Shown here: positions 37,846-46,310 of the stretch, piece by piece
Layout of the letters: each line of letters opens with the position of its first letter
How positions within the stretch are numbered: the first letter of the stretch is position 1
From: JANQOH01 sp965242575
Lineage (GTDB): Bacteria; Pseudomonadota; Alphaproteobacteria; UBA7887
Assembly (NCBI GenBank): GCA_965242575.1
Contig: OZ251461.1
Coordinates: 1,612,001 to 1,676,000, forward strand
DNA: 64,000 bases
Reading direction: 5' to 3'
The notes under the pieces: generated by a model
What the model was told of the DNA's origin: nothing
Databases searched by the model: none
What the model saw: only the letters and a program-made list of their open reading frames with translations
Translations under genes and position numbers: made by a program

Positions 37846-37872
37846 GGCGTTTCCTCGCGCGTGTGTCGTCGT

Positions 37873-37906
37873 TTGTAGGATATGGTCGTTCGTTCGCTAT
37901 TGTCCA
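37873..37906. promoter_or_regulatory. Overlapping divergent promoters and likely operator of the transfer operon
   Basis: On the reverse strand TGGACA (37906-37901), an 18-base gap and TATCCT (37882-37877) face the repressor gene. On the forward strand TTGTAG (37873-37878), 17 bases and GCTATT (37896-37901) face the transfer operon. The two overlap, so one bound repressor could block both. GTTCG occurs four times between 37888 and 37931 and may be an operator half-site. Confidence 0.35.
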
Positions 37907-37934
37907 GCCCGTCGGTTCGCGCTATGTTCGGGCT

Positions 37935-38633
37935 ATGACGGATAGCACACAGGCGCTTCGGCGCGCCATCGAGCGGTGGACGTCGGCGCGCGGGGTGAGC
38001 GCGCGGCGCTTCGGCCTGGCGGCGGTGGGCGACCCCGCGTTCGTGTCGGGGTTGTCGCGCGGTCGCGTTCCGCGCGTCGGGACTGCGGATCGGGCGCTGT
38101 CGCATATGGGCCTCGCGCCTCTCGGTCCGGGTTTCCGGCGCGAGGTTGCGGCGTTTCTGGCGGTGACGCGGACGAAGCCGTCGGTGTTCGGTCTGGAGGC
38201 TGCGGGCGACACGGCGTTCGCGGGCCGCCTTCGGAAGGGCGCGTCGCCGCGGCTTTCGACGGTGGATCGTGTGCGGGCGTGGATGGCGCGCAACGCGAGC
38301 GCCGTGCAGCGCGAGGCGATCCGGCGCGCCGTGAAGGGCTGTCCGTCTGCGGGCGCCGCGGTCGGCGGCGCTTCGGAGTTTTCCACGACCACGGGAGGAG
38401 AGAGCGGCATGAGCGACGGGGGCGAGTTGTACATGAGCACGCGCGAGGCGGCGGCGTTTCTGCGCCTGAGCCCGCGCACCCTGGACCGCTACCGGGTGAG
38501 CGGGGACGGCCCGGAGTTCCACAAGTTCGGGAACCGGGTGCGTTACGCGCGGCCCGATGTGGAGGCTTGGGCGTCGGCGCGTCGGCGGCGTTCGACGTCG
38601 GACGACGGCCAGGGCGCCCGGAGGGCGGCGTGA
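37935..38633 (+). CDS. Two-domain regulator with C-terminal excisionase-type HTH, first gene of the transfer operon
   Basis: The ATG at 37935 gives 232 residues. The N-terminal 150 residues contain two related helical segments (SARRFGLAAVGDPAFVSGLSRGR and PSVFGLEAAGDTAFAGRLRKG), an internal duplication. The C terminus is a MerR/excisionase HTH (MSTREAAAFLRLSPRTLDRYR ... VRYARPDVEAWA). An internal ATG at 38409 has a very strong ribosome site (GGGAGGAGAG) and would give the HTH alone (74 residues), so the locus may make two proteins or be two fused genes. It probably regulates transfer. The stop overlaps the next ATG (TGATG). Confidence 0.75.
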   Translation: MTDSTQALRRAIERWTSARGVSARRFGLAAVGDPAFVSGLSRGRVPRVGTADRALSHMGLAPLGPGFRREVAAFLAVTRTKPSVFGLEAAGDTAFAGRLRKGASPRLSTVDRVRAWMARNASAVQREAIRRAVKGCPSAGAAVGGASEFSTTTGGESGMSDGGELYMSTREAAAFLRLSPRTLDRYRVSGDGPEFHKFGNRVRYARPDVEAWASARRRRSTSDDGQGARRAA

Positions 38634-38989
38634 TGCGCGCGCGGCGCGGCCACGTCGCTGCGCGCTGTGTCCGCGGTCGGCGCCGGATCGCCGGGGCGTT
38701 CGCCGCTCTGGCCCCGGCGGCCATGGCGGTCGCGGCGGCTGCGGTTCTGGGCGTGGGCAGCGTATCGGCGACGACGGACACGACGTTCGCGGGTCCGTTG
38801 GGGACGGTTACGGACATGGTTTCGGGGACGGGCGGGCAGTTGGCTGCGGCTCTGGCGGTTGGGGCGGCGCTGGTGGGTTCGGTGTTCCGCTTCAACGCGA
38901 TGCAGTTGCTGGGTTCGGTGGGCGTGGGCGTGGCGGCCGGCGCGGGCGTGGGGATCGTGACCGGCCTGGTCGGCACGGCGATCGTGTGA
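38633..38989 (+). CDS. Candidate TraA-type pilin precursor
   Basis: The 118-residue protein has a basic leader, a hydrophobic segment (IAGAFAALAPAAMAVAAAAVLG) ending at about residue 46 (SVSATTD), and two more hydrophobic helices, the layout of F-type pilins and VirB2. Its position immediately before traL-traE-traK-traB is where traA lies in F-type systems. Sequence alone is weak because pilins diverge strongly. The ATG overlaps the preceding stop. Confidence 0.6.
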   Translation: MRARRGHVAARCVRGRRRIAGAFAALAPAAMAVAAAAVLGVGSVSATTDTTFAGPLGTVTDMVSGTGGQLAAALAVGAALVGSVFRFNAMQLLGSVGVGVAAGAGVGIVTGLVGTAIV

Positions 38990-39001
38990 GGGAGGCGTTG
39001 G

Positions 39002-39295
39002 ATGGACGATGCGGCGCGTTACGCGATCCCTCGGCGCCTGGACGATCCGGAGCGCTGGCTGTTCTGGACGCTGGACGAGGCGGCGGTGCTGATGGGCCCG
39101 GCCGTGTTGGGCCTTGCGGCCAACGCCTTCGTGGCGGGGTTGGTTTCTGGGTTTGCGGGGTGGCTTTTGCTGCGGCGCGCGAAGCGTGGCGGCAGCGCGA
39201 GCGTGGCTCTGTCGGCGCTGTATTGGTTCCTGCCGTCGTTCGTGTTGCGGCTTCGGGGCATGCCGGCGAGCCATCTGCGCCGGTTCGCCGGGTGA
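39002..39295 (+). CDS. traL: TraL, T4SS inner-membrane protein
   Basis: This 97-residue protein has the TraL features: YAIPRRLDDPERWLFWTLDEA at the N terminus, two adjacent hydrophobic segments (VLMGPAVLGLAANAFVAGLVSGFAG region, 35-58), and a basic C terminus with WFLPSFVLRLRGMPASHLRRF. TraL anchors the F-type pilus machine in the inner membrane. A GAGGGAGGCG ribosome site precedes the ATG. Confidence 0.85.
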   Translation: MDDAARYAIPRRLDDPERWLFWTLDEAAVLMGPAVLGLAANAFVAGLVSGFAGWLLLRRAKRGGSASVALSALYWFLPSFVLRLRGMPASHLRRFAG

Positions 39296-39302
39296 CGGGG
39301 CG

Positions 39303-39872
39303 ATGAGGCGGGCGGCTCTGGAGTCGGAGCGCCGGCGGGTGCGCGACGCGCGTCTCGCTCTGGCGGGCCTTTTGGGGCTTTCGGTTCTGTCGAACCTCGT
39401 GCTGGCGCATGGCCTGGCGACGCGGGAGGGGATGGCCGTTCTGGTCCCGGCGGTGTCGGGTCCGTCGTGGACGGTGGGAGAGAGTTGGGCCGGTCGGCGC
39501 TACCTGGAGGATACGGCGCGGACTGCGGCTGTGACGCTTCTGACGTTGACGCCGGAGAACGCGGCGTTCGTGCGGGAGGCTGCGGCGCGGATGTCGCACG
39601 CCTCGGCGCGCGGCGCGATCGGCTCGTGGGTTGCGTCGGAGGCGGATCGGATGGCGCGCCGCGATCTGGCGACGGCGTTCTACCCGGAGCGTGTGGATGC
39701 GGATCCGGAGTCCCTGGCGGCGGAGGTGACGGGGGAGCTCGTCACCTGGCTGGGTCGCGAGGAGGCGGGGCGGGTTCGGAAGCGGTATCGGCTGTCGTTC
39801 CGTGTGGACGGCGGCCGGATGGGGTTGGTGCGTTTCGAGGATCGGGAGGAGCAGGTATGGAACGAACGATGA
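39303..39872 (+). CDS. traE: TraE, T4SS inner-membrane protein
   Basis: The 189-residue protein has one N-terminal transmembrane helix (LALAGLLGLSVLSNLVLA, 21-38) and a periplasmic domain with VLVPAVSGPSWTVGESW and YLEDTARTAAVTLLTLTPENA, matching TraE (VirB8-like) of F-type systems. It is needed for pilus assembly. It starts 7 bases after traL and overlaps traK. Confidence 0.85.
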   Translation: MRRAALESERRRVRDARLALAGLLGLSVLSNLVLAHGLATREGMAVLVPAVSGPSWTVGESWAGRRYLEDTARTAAVTLLTLTPENAAFVREAAARMSHASARGAIGSWVASEADRMARRDLATAFYPERVDADPESLAAEVTGELVTWLGREEAGRVRKRYRLSFRVDGGRMGLVRFEDREEQVWNER

Positions 39873-40645
39873 ATCGTCCCGCCGGGCGGCGGCGGCGTTC
39901 GCCGGCGGCGGTCGGGGCGTTTCTCGCGGCGGCGGCTTCGGCCTTGCCGGCGTGGGCGATGCAGATACTGCCGGCGACGGACCACGCGGAGTTGTCGGCG
40001 GAGGTGTCGGCGACGTCGGTGAACCGTGTGGCGCTGGACGGCGACCGTGTGGCGCGTGTGATCCGGTCTCCGGACGGTTTCGCGGTGGAGCACGATCCGA
40101 AGCGGGGCGATGTGTATCTGCGCCCGCTCCGGGCGCGCGGCTCGGAGGCGCCCTATGGCGCGGCGGATGCGGACGCCGGCGCGGACGGCCCGCCGCGAAC
40201 GGCGACGCTGTTTCTGGGGACGGAGAAGGGCTTCACCTACCGGCTGACGCTGGCGGCGGTGGAGCGCGACTCGGCGCAGGTGCTGATCCGCAACGCGGAG
40301 GCGCTGGACGCGGTGGAGTCGGCGGCGTTCGAGGGCGAGACCCGCCGCGCGGCGCTGGTGGCTTTGGTGCGGGCGGTGGCCCGGCGCGAGCCGTTGCCGG
40401 GCTACGTCATCGAAGCTCCGGCGCGGCGGGCTCCCGGCGCGCTCGCGGCGGTGGAGACGTGGCGCGGGGCGCGCTTCGAGGCGCATGTGTTCGAGGTTGC
40501 GGCTGCGGAGGACGACGCTTCGGCGCTGGCGTCGCGGTTGGGCGCAGGCGTTGCGGCGGCGTGGGTGTCGGGGGCGGGGACGGGTCCCGGCGGCGGTCGT
40601 CTGGGCGTGGCCGTACGCGAGCGCGGCGCGGGGGCCGGGCGATGA
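39857..40645 (+). CDS. traK: TraK, secretin-like T4SS protein
   Basis: From the ATG at 39857, which has GGGAGGA six bases upstream, this is 262 residues; a second in-frame ATG at 39869 makes an ATGA overlap with traE and is the alternative. A signal peptide (AAVGAFLAAAASALPAWA) is followed by MQILPATDHAELSAEVSATSVNRV, typical of TraK. TraK with TraV and TraB (VirB9/7/10 counterparts) builds the outer-membrane core. Confidence 0.85.
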   Translation: MERTMNRPAGRRRRSPAAVGAFLAAAASALPAWAMQILPATDHAELSAEVSATSVNRVALDGDRVARVIRSPDGFAVEHDPKRGDVYLRPLRARGSEAPYGAADADAGADGPPRTATLFLGTEKGFTYRLTLAAVERDSAQVLIRNAEALDAVESAAFEGETRRAALVALVRAVARREPLPGYVIEAPARRAPGALAAVETWRGARFEAHVFEVAAAEDDASALASRLGAGVAAAWVSGAGTGPGGGRLGVAVRERGAGAGR

Positions 40646-41862
40646 GCGCCGGCGATCGGGAGACGCGGCGCGTTCGGCGCAACCAGTTGCTGCTGTTCTC
40701 GGCGCTGGCGGCTGCGGGATTGCTGGTCTTCGCGGCGTGGCTTGGCGGGTCGGGCGGTCCGGCTCCGGCTCCGGTCGGGGGCGTCGACGCGGAACTGGCG
40801 GGGGCGGGAACGGCCGAGGCGAGCTGGGTGCGGCGTTCGGAGGCGCGGATCGGCGGCGTCGAGACGCGGCTGCGGGAGATGGAGACGCGCAACCGGGGTC
40901 TGGAGGCGGAGAACCGGCGCCTCCAGGGGCAGTTGCGCGGCAACGCCGAGGACGCGCGGGAGACGATCGACCGGCAAGCGGCGTTCATCGACGACCTGTC
41001 GCGCCGCCTCGAGGAGCGCGCGCGGCTCGAGGCGGCGGACGCGGAGGCCGGAGCCCCCTTCCCGCCTTCCGGCTCGGGGCCGGGCGCGGTCGGGCGGGCC
41101 GGCGCGGACGGCGGGCTGCTTCCGGAGCCGCCGATGTTGGTGGAGTTCGCGCTGGAGGCCGCGCCGGAGGGCGCGGCGCCGGCGGCGGGCAAGCCGGTCG
41201 CGGAGTGGCTGCCGGCGGGGAGCCACGCGGAAGCGGTGGTGCTGTCGGGGGTGGACGCCTCGGCCGGTGTCGAGTCGCAGGGCGATCCGCGTCCGGTGCT
41301 GCTGCGTCTGACCGGCCCCGCGCACAGCGCGGCGGCGGACGGGACGGCGCTCACGGTGGACGTGGAGGGCTGCACGGTGACGGGGGCGGCGCACGGGGAT
41401 CTGTCGTCGGAGAAAGTCTACGTGCGGCTGCGGACGTTGACCTGCGCGGGGGCGGCACCGGGTCATGCGGTGGAGACTCCGGTTGCGGGGTTCGTGTCGG
41501 GGACGGGCAAGGCGGGCGTGCGCGGCCCGGTGGTGAGCCGCGAGGGGGCGTTGGTGGAGAAGGCGTTCCTGGCGGGCCTGGTGTCGGGTCTGGGCGACGG
41601 CGTGAGCCAGGCGTTCCAGCCGCAAGCGGTGGCGACGGGTCCGGCGTCTGCGGCGACGGCGAACGCGGATCTGTCGGCGATCGGTCGCGCGGGCGTGGGC
41701 GCGGGCGCGGGTTCTGCGGGGCGCAAGGTTGCGGATTACCTGATCCGGCGCGCGGAGCAGTACCAGCCGGTAATCCAGCTGCGGGCTGGAGCGGGGGTGA
41801 CTGTGGTTTTCATCGAGGGCGCCTGGCTGGACGGGCGCGGAAAGGAGCAGGCGAATGGGTAA
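40642..41862 (+). CDS. traB: TraB, T4SS core-channel protein (VirB10-like)
   Basis: The 406-residue protein has one transmembrane helix (LLLFSALAAAGLLVFAAWL, 16-34), a coiled coil (RLREMETRNRGLEAENRRLQGQLRG), a Pro/Gly-rich linker and the conserved TraB beta domain: WLPAGSHAEAVVLSGVDA, PVLLRLTG, VYVRLRTLTC and the end VIQLRAGAGVTVVFIEG. It spans inner membrane to outer-membrane core. Its ATG overlaps traK by four bases. Confidence 0.92.
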   Translation: MSAGDRETRRVRRNQLLLFSALAAAGLLVFAAWLGGSGGPAPAPVGGVDAELAGAGTAEASWVRRSEARIGGVETRLREMETRNRGLEAENRRLQGQLRGNAEDARETIDRQAAFIDDLSRRLEERARLEAADAEAGAPFPPSGSGPGAVGRAGADGGLLPEPPMLVEFALEAAPEGAAPAAGKPVAEWLPAGSHAEAVVLSGVDASAGVESQGDPRPVLLRLTGPAHSAAADGTALTVDVEGCTVTGAAHGDLSSEKVYVRLRTLTCAGAAPGHAVETPVAGFVSGTGKAGVRGPVVSREGALVEKAFLAGLVSGLGDGVSQAFQPQAVATGPASAATANADLSAIGRAGVGAGAGSAGRKVADYLIRRAEQYQPVIQLRAGAGVTVVFIEGAWLDGRGKEQANG

Positions 41863-42376
41863 GGTCCTGAGAGCGTCGGGCCTGCGCCGGGCGGCGGCGG
41901 TCGCGGTCGCGGCGGCGGTGTTGGGCGGCTGTTCGGCGAGCACGGTGGGCGACAGCTGGCAGTGCCCGCTGGCGCAGGGAGAGGCGTGCGCGAGCGTCGC
42001 GGCGGTCGATCCGGCCGTCCCGAAGGCGGGCGGCGCGGCGGCGCCGGGGATGGCGGAGCCGCTCTATCGGCCGCGCCCGGCGCCGGCGCCGCAATGCGAG
42101 AGCGGTTGCAACCCGTTCGCGTGGCTCGCGGAGCTGATCGAGGGCGGCGGCGAGGACGCGGACGAAGCGAACGTGGACGCCGCCGCCGCCGCATCCTCCG
42201 AAGCGAACGGCGCGGCCGCGGCGGCCTCCGCCGCCGTCCCGGCCGGGGAGGATCTGCGCACGGCGGAGGTGGTGGGGCGCATCTGGATCGCGCCCTACGT
42301 GGACGCCGAGGGTGTGTATCACGAGGCGGGTTGGGTGCGCGCGGTGATCGCGCCGGCCGGTTGGCGGCTGCCGTGA
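41855..42376 (+). CDS. traV: TraV, outer-membrane lipoprotein
   Basis: This is a 173-residue lipoprotein with lipobox VLGGC (Cys26) and a following CPLAQGEACASV segment that matches TraV, the VirB7-like lipoprotein of F-type cores. The middle is Ala-rich and unstructured; the end has VGRIWIAPYVDAEGVYHEAGWV, the conserved C-terminal block. It overlaps traB by 8 bases and shares a GTGA junction with traC. Confidence 0.88.
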   Translation: MGKVLRASGLRRAAAVAVAAAVLGGCSASTVGDSWQCPLAQGEACASVAAVDPAVPKAGGAAAPGMAEPLYRPRPAPAPQCESGCNPFAWLAELIEGGGEDADEANVDAAAAASSEANGAAAAASAAVPAGEDLRTAEVVGRIWIAPYVDAEGVYHEAGWVRAVIAPAGWRLP

Positions 42377-44943
42377 TCGCGCGCCTGCTCGACCTGTTCG
42401 AGGGTCCTGCGTCGGCGGCTGCGTGGACGTCGCCCGAGGCGCCGGAGCCGCTGCACACGCTGCTGCCGTGGCGGGCGTGGGACGAGCGCAACGAGCTTTA
42501 CGTCAACGCGGCGAGCCACGGCTTCGCGCTGGAGCTGCCGCCGTTCGCGGGGATCGACGCGGAGGTGCTGGGGGCGTTGGCGGGGACGTTGGCCGACGGC
42601 GCTCCGGACCGCTGCGTGGTTCAGGTCGTTCACTGGGCGAGTCCGCGCTTCGGAGCGGCGCTGGCGGGGTGGGCCGGGGCGCGGCGGCGGCGCGGCGGCG
42701 TGCAGGCGGAGATCGCGGCGCGGCGCGCGCGGGTGTTCGACCATGCGGGCTGGCGCCCGCTGCATACCGGCGGCCCGCCCTTCACCTGCTCGGACTACCG
42801 GGTGTTCGTGACCGCCTGCCTGCCGGGCCTTCCCGGTCCGTCGTCGGAGACGTCGCTGTCGGCGTTCCGGCGCGGGCTGGAGGGAACGCTGTCGGCGGCC
42901 GGGGCGCAGACGCGGCGTCTGGAGCCCGACGCGCTGCTGTCGCTGGCGGCGGAACTTGCGGCGCCGGAGATCGCCGCCTCGGACGGGGCGCCGCCGTTGC
43001 GGCCGGAGCGGCGCTGGTCGCCGCGGGATCCGTTGCACCTGCAAGCGGCGGCGCCCGGGCGGGCGTTGAGCGTGACGCCGACCGGGTTGCTGTTCCGCCA
43101 TCCCGACGGGACCGATGTTGCGGTGCGGGTGCTGTCGGCGGCGGCGTTTCCGGAAGTGTGGCCGGGGTGGCGGGGCAATGCGCTGATCGGCGACTTCCAC
43201 CGCGACCTGCTGCAACCGGGCGCTCCGGTGCTGACGGCGTTGACGGTGCTGTGCGGCGACGCCGCCGATGGCGAGAAGGCGTTCCTCAAGTCGGCGCGTG
43301 CGACGCAGCAGGCGGGCACGGGGATCGCGCGCTACCTGCCCGGCCTTCCCGAGAAGGCGCGCGACTGGCGCTTCGTCGCCGAGCGCCTCAAGGACGGCGA
43401 GCGTCTGGTGCGCGCGGCCTACTTCGCGGCGGTCTATGCGCCGGTCGACGCCATCGCCGAGGCGGAGCAGGCGGTGCGCGCCATTTATCACGGCCAGGGC
43501 TGGCGGGTGGCGGCCGAGCGCTACGTGCAACTGCCGTCGTGGCTGGCCTGCCTGCCGATGGCTCCGTCCGGCGGTCTGGACGCCGATCTGGTCCGGATGG
43601 GCCGCGCGCGGACGCTGCTGACCTCCTCGGCGGTCAACCTGGCTCCGGTGCATGGCGAGTGGCGCGGCCAGGGCTTCGACGCCGACAATCCGCCGGCGCT
43701 GTTCCTGGTGGGGCGGCGCGGCCAGCCCGCGGGGTGGTCGCCCTTCGCCAACGAGGCCGGCAACTACAACGTCGCGGTGACCGGCAAGTCGGGGTCGGGC
43801 AAGTCGGTGCTGATGCAGGAGTTGGTGGCGGGGATCGTCGGCGCCGGCGGCGAGGCGGTGGTCATCGACGACGGGCGGTCGTTCCAGCACACGGCCGAGG
43901 CGCTCGGCGGGGCGTTCATCGCCTTCGGCAAGGACCCCGCCTGCCTCAACCCGTTCGCGATGATCGACGCGGCTGCGGCGGCGGCGGACGACGACTACCG
44001 CGAGGAGTGCTTCGCGATGCTGGCCGGCGTGTTGCGGCGCATGTGCAAGCGGCGCGGCGGCATGGACGACGTGGAGGCGGCGCTGCTCGACGAAGCGGTC
44101 GCGGGGGCGTGGAGGGATGCGGGCAACGGCGCCGATCTCGGCGCGGTGAAGCGCCGTCTCGAGGCGCATGGCGACCGCCGCGCCGCCGACATGGCGGTGG
44201 CGCTGGGGCCGTGGTGTCCGGGCGGCGCGCTGGGCCGCCTGTTCGCGGGGGGCGCGCCGCCCGCGCTGGACGCGGCGTTCACGGTGTTCGAACTCGCCGA
44301 ACTCAAGGGCCGCAGCGACGTCCAGGGCGTCGTGCTGATGCTGGTCGTCTTCCTCGCCACGCAGCGCATGTATCACGGCCCGCGGACGCGGGCGAAGGCC
44401 ATCGTCATCGACGAGGCGTGGGACTTGCTGTCGGGCGAGGACAGCCGGGCCTTCCTCGAAGGCGCCGCGCGCCGGGCGCGCAAGTATCGCGGCGCGCTGG
44501 TGACCGGAACGCAGTCGGTCAACGACTACTACGCCAACCCGGCCGCGCGGGCGGCCTGGGACAACGCCGACTGGACGGTGTTCCTCGCCCAGAAGGACGA
44601 GTCGGTGGAGCTGCTCAAGAGCGAGAAGCGCATCCACTGCGATCCGGGCATGGAGCGCGCGCTGAAGAGCCTCGCGACCGTTCACGGGCGGCACGCCGAG
44701 TTCGTGCTGCACGGCCCGGACGGCTGGCGCGTGGCGCGGCTCGTCCTCGACCCGTGGTCGGTGGCGCTGTTCTCGTCGCGCGGCCCGGCCTTCGCCGCCG
44801 TCGAACGCCTCAAGGCGCAGGGTCTCACTACCCGCCGGGCCATCGACCGCATCGCGGACGGGAGCGCGGCCCCGGAGGGGCGCGGCGGGTCTTCTTTTGG
44901 TCCTGAAAAAGAACGTTCAACTAACAAGGAGGAGCGCACATGA
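42373..44943 (+). CDS. traC: TraC, VirB4-like ATPase
   Basis: The 856-residue ATPase starts at a GTG overlapping the traV stop. The N-terminal domain has NASHGFALELPPF; the motor domain has Walker A GKSGSGKSVL (471-480) and Walker B KAIVIDEAWDLLSG, followed by RKYRGALVTGTQS. TraC powers pilus assembly from the inner face of the membrane. Its last bases carry AACAAGGAGGAG, a strong ribosome site for the next gene. Confidence 0.95.
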   Translation: MIARLLDLFEGPASAAAWTSPEAPEPLHTLLPWRAWDERNELYVNAASHGFALELPPFAGIDAEVLGALAGTLADGAPDRCVVQVVHWASPRFGAALAGWAGARRRRGGVQAEIAARRARVFDHAGWRPLHTGGPPFTCSDYRVFVTACLPGLPGPSSETSLSAFRRGLEGTLSAAGAQTRRLEPDALLSLAAELAAPEIAASDGAPPLRPERRWSPRDPLHLQAAAPGRALSVTPTGLLFRHPDGTDVAVRVLSAAAFPEVWPGWRGNALIGDFHRDLLQPGAPVLTALTVLCGDAADGEKAFLKSARATQQAGTGIARYLPGLPEKARDWRFVAERLKDGERLVRAAYFAAVYAPVDAIAEAEQAVRAIYHGQGWRVAAERYVQLPSWLACLPMAPSGGLDADLVRMGRARTLLTSSAVNLAPVHGEWRGQGFDADNPPALFLVGRRGQPAGWSPFANEAGNYNVAVTGKSGSGKSVLMQELVAGIVGAGGEAVVIDDGRSFQHTAEALGGAFIAFGKDPACLNPFAMIDAAAAAADDDYREECFAMLAGVLRRMCKRRGGMDDVEAALLDEAVAGAWRDAGNGADLGAVKRRLEAHGDRRAADMAVALGPWCPGGALGRLFAGGAPPALDAAFTVFELAELKGRSDVQGVVLMLVVFLATQRMYHGPRTRAKAIVIDEAWDLLSGEDSRAFLEGAARRARKYRGALVTGTQSVNDYYANPAARAAWDNADWTVFLAQKDESVELLKSEKRIHCDPGMERALKSLATVHGRHAEFVLHGPDGWRVARLVLDPWSVALFSSRGPAFAAVERLKAQGLTTRRAIDRIADGSAAPEGRGGSSFGPEKERSTNKEERT

Positions 44944-45668
44944 GCGCAAGACGACGCGGCCGGGCGCGCAGCGCCGCGGCGCATGCGAACGCGGGCGAAC
45001 GCCCGCTCGCCTGGCCGGGCGACCCGGCGGCGGTCGCCGCCGCCGACGTCGACTTCGAGGCGGTGGCGCACGTCCTCGCCAACACCTGCCGCTGGCGCGG
45101 GCGCACGCGGCGCTTCTACTCCCTCGCCCAGCACGCGGTGGTGGCGAGCGAGGAGGTCGAGGCCCTGGACAGCCTCGACGGCAGCGACCGCCGCGCGCTG
45201 GCGCTGCGCGCGCTGCTCGCTGGCGCGCGCGCCGCGTGGCTGGGCGACGGCGGCGGCGAGGCGGGCAAGCGCGCCGGAGCCGCCATCGACCGCGCCGTCG
45301 GCGAGGCCGCCGGCCTCGATCCGGAGGTCCCCGGCGAACAAGCGGACATCCTCCGCTTCGTCGAACGCATGACCGACGCCGCCGAACGCCGCGATGTGCT
45401 CGAAGGCGACGCGCCGCCGCGTTCCGGCCCCGCCTTCCCGCCGCTCAAGCGCCGCTTGCGCCCGGTGCGCCCCGCGCACGCCGCCAGGCTCTGGATCGCG
45501 CGCTTCCGCGAACTTGCCGGGCCCTCCGGAGGCGCTTCCGGCGCGGGCGCGGCGCAACCCGACACCGAAAACGACGGAAAGGAGACCGCCGATGTCGCGC
45601 ACCTGGAGACGCGGGGACGAGACGAAGGGACACCGCCGGAGCGGGAGGACGCGCGCCATGCGGCGTAA
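44940..45668 (+). CDS. HD-family-like protein lacking the HD pair
   Basis: This 242-residue protein resembles plasmid and phage HD phosphohydrolases: LANTCRWRGRTRRFYSLAQHAVVASEEV (56-83) contains the first metal histidine. The usual LLHDAxEAYLGD block, however, reads LLAGARAAWLGDG, so the HD dyad is missing and hydrolase activity is doubtful. The C terminus (from about 200) is charged and low in complexity. It lies inside the transfer operon with a strong ribosome site overlapping the end of traC. Confidence 0.65.
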   Translation: MSARRRGRARSAAAHANAGERPLAWPGDPAAVAAADVDFEAVAHVLANTCRWRGRTRRFYSLAQHAVVASEEVEALDSLDGSDRRALALRALLAGARAAWLGDGGGEAGKRAGAAIDRAVGEAAGLDPEVPGEQADILRFVERMTDAAERRDVLEGDAPPRSGPAFPPLKRRLRPVRPAHAARLWIARFRELAGPSGGASGAGAAQPDTENDGKETADVAHLETRGRDEGTPPEREDARHAA

Positions 45669-45921
45669 CCGCGCCCCCCGCCCGCCCGCCATCCAGGTGG
45701 TGCGCGACGCCGAGGCGGTCTTCGAGGAGGCCATCGACGGCGGCGCGCTGTCGGCCGACCCGGCCCACCCGCTGCACGCCGGGCGCTACATGTACATGTT
45801 CCACGACGAGGACGGGACGGCGTGGTTCAAGAACCGCGACACCCGGGCATACCTCGCCATGCGGGTGCACAAGCGCGCCGCCAAGGGCGCCGCCAGGGGC
45901 GCCGCCGGGAGCGCCCGGTGA
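45658..45921 (+). CDS. Small basic protein of unknown function in the transfer operon
   Basis: The 87-residue protein starts at an ATG preceded by GCGGGAGGA and overlaps the preceding gene by 11 bases. It has IQVVRDAEAVFEEAIDGGALS, then HAGRYMYMFHDEDGTAWFKNRDTRAYL, a compact alpha/beta-looking core, and a basic Ala/Lys/Gly tail. I do not recognise the family. Its GTGA junction with the next gene indicates coupled translation. Confidence 0.65.
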   Translation: MRRNRAPRPPAIQVVRDAEAVFEEAIDGGALSADPAHPLHAGRYMYMFHDEDGTAWFKNRDTRAYLAMRVHKRAAKGAARGAAGSAR

Positions 45922-46310
45922 GCGACCTGCGGGCGCTCGCCGCGGCCGTCCTGCTCGCGGGCGGCGTCGCGGCCGCGGTCTCGGTCGCGGCGCTCCGCCT
46001 CGCGGACGCCCGCGCCCCCGCCGTCGCCAGCGTCCGCCTGGGTGAACTCACCGCCCGCTACGCGCGCCATGCGATCGACGCGGCCACGGCGGACGACGCG
46101 CCGGCGGAAGAGACCGCGCAAGCGGCGCGCGCCTGGGCGCGCGGCCTCGAAGAGGCGCTCGCCGCGGTGGCGGCGCGGCGCGGCGTCGTCCTGCTTCCCG
46201 CCCGCGCAGTCGCGGCGGGCGCGCCCGATCTCACCGCCGAGGTCGAGGCCGAAATGGCCGCGCGGGAGAACGGGCGGCTTCCCGCGAACGGCGCGGGGAG
46301 CGGACGGTGA
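45918..46310 (+). CDS. trbI: TrbI-like F-type transfer protein
   Basis: From a GTG overlapping the upstream stop, 130 residues: an N-terminal transmembrane helix (LAAAVLLAGGVAAAVSVAAL) and a periplasmic domain with VASVRLGELTARYARHAID, ending in a region with GVVLLPARAVAAGAPDLTAEV. This matches F-type TrbI in size, topology and place, between traC and traW, where it influences pilus retraction. Confidence 0.7.
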   Translation: MSDLRALAAAVLLAGGVAAAVSVAALRLADARAPAVASVRLGELTARYARHAIDAATADDAPAEETAQAARAWARGLEEALAAVAARRGVVLLPARAVAAGAPDLTAEVEAEMAARENGRLPANGAGSGR

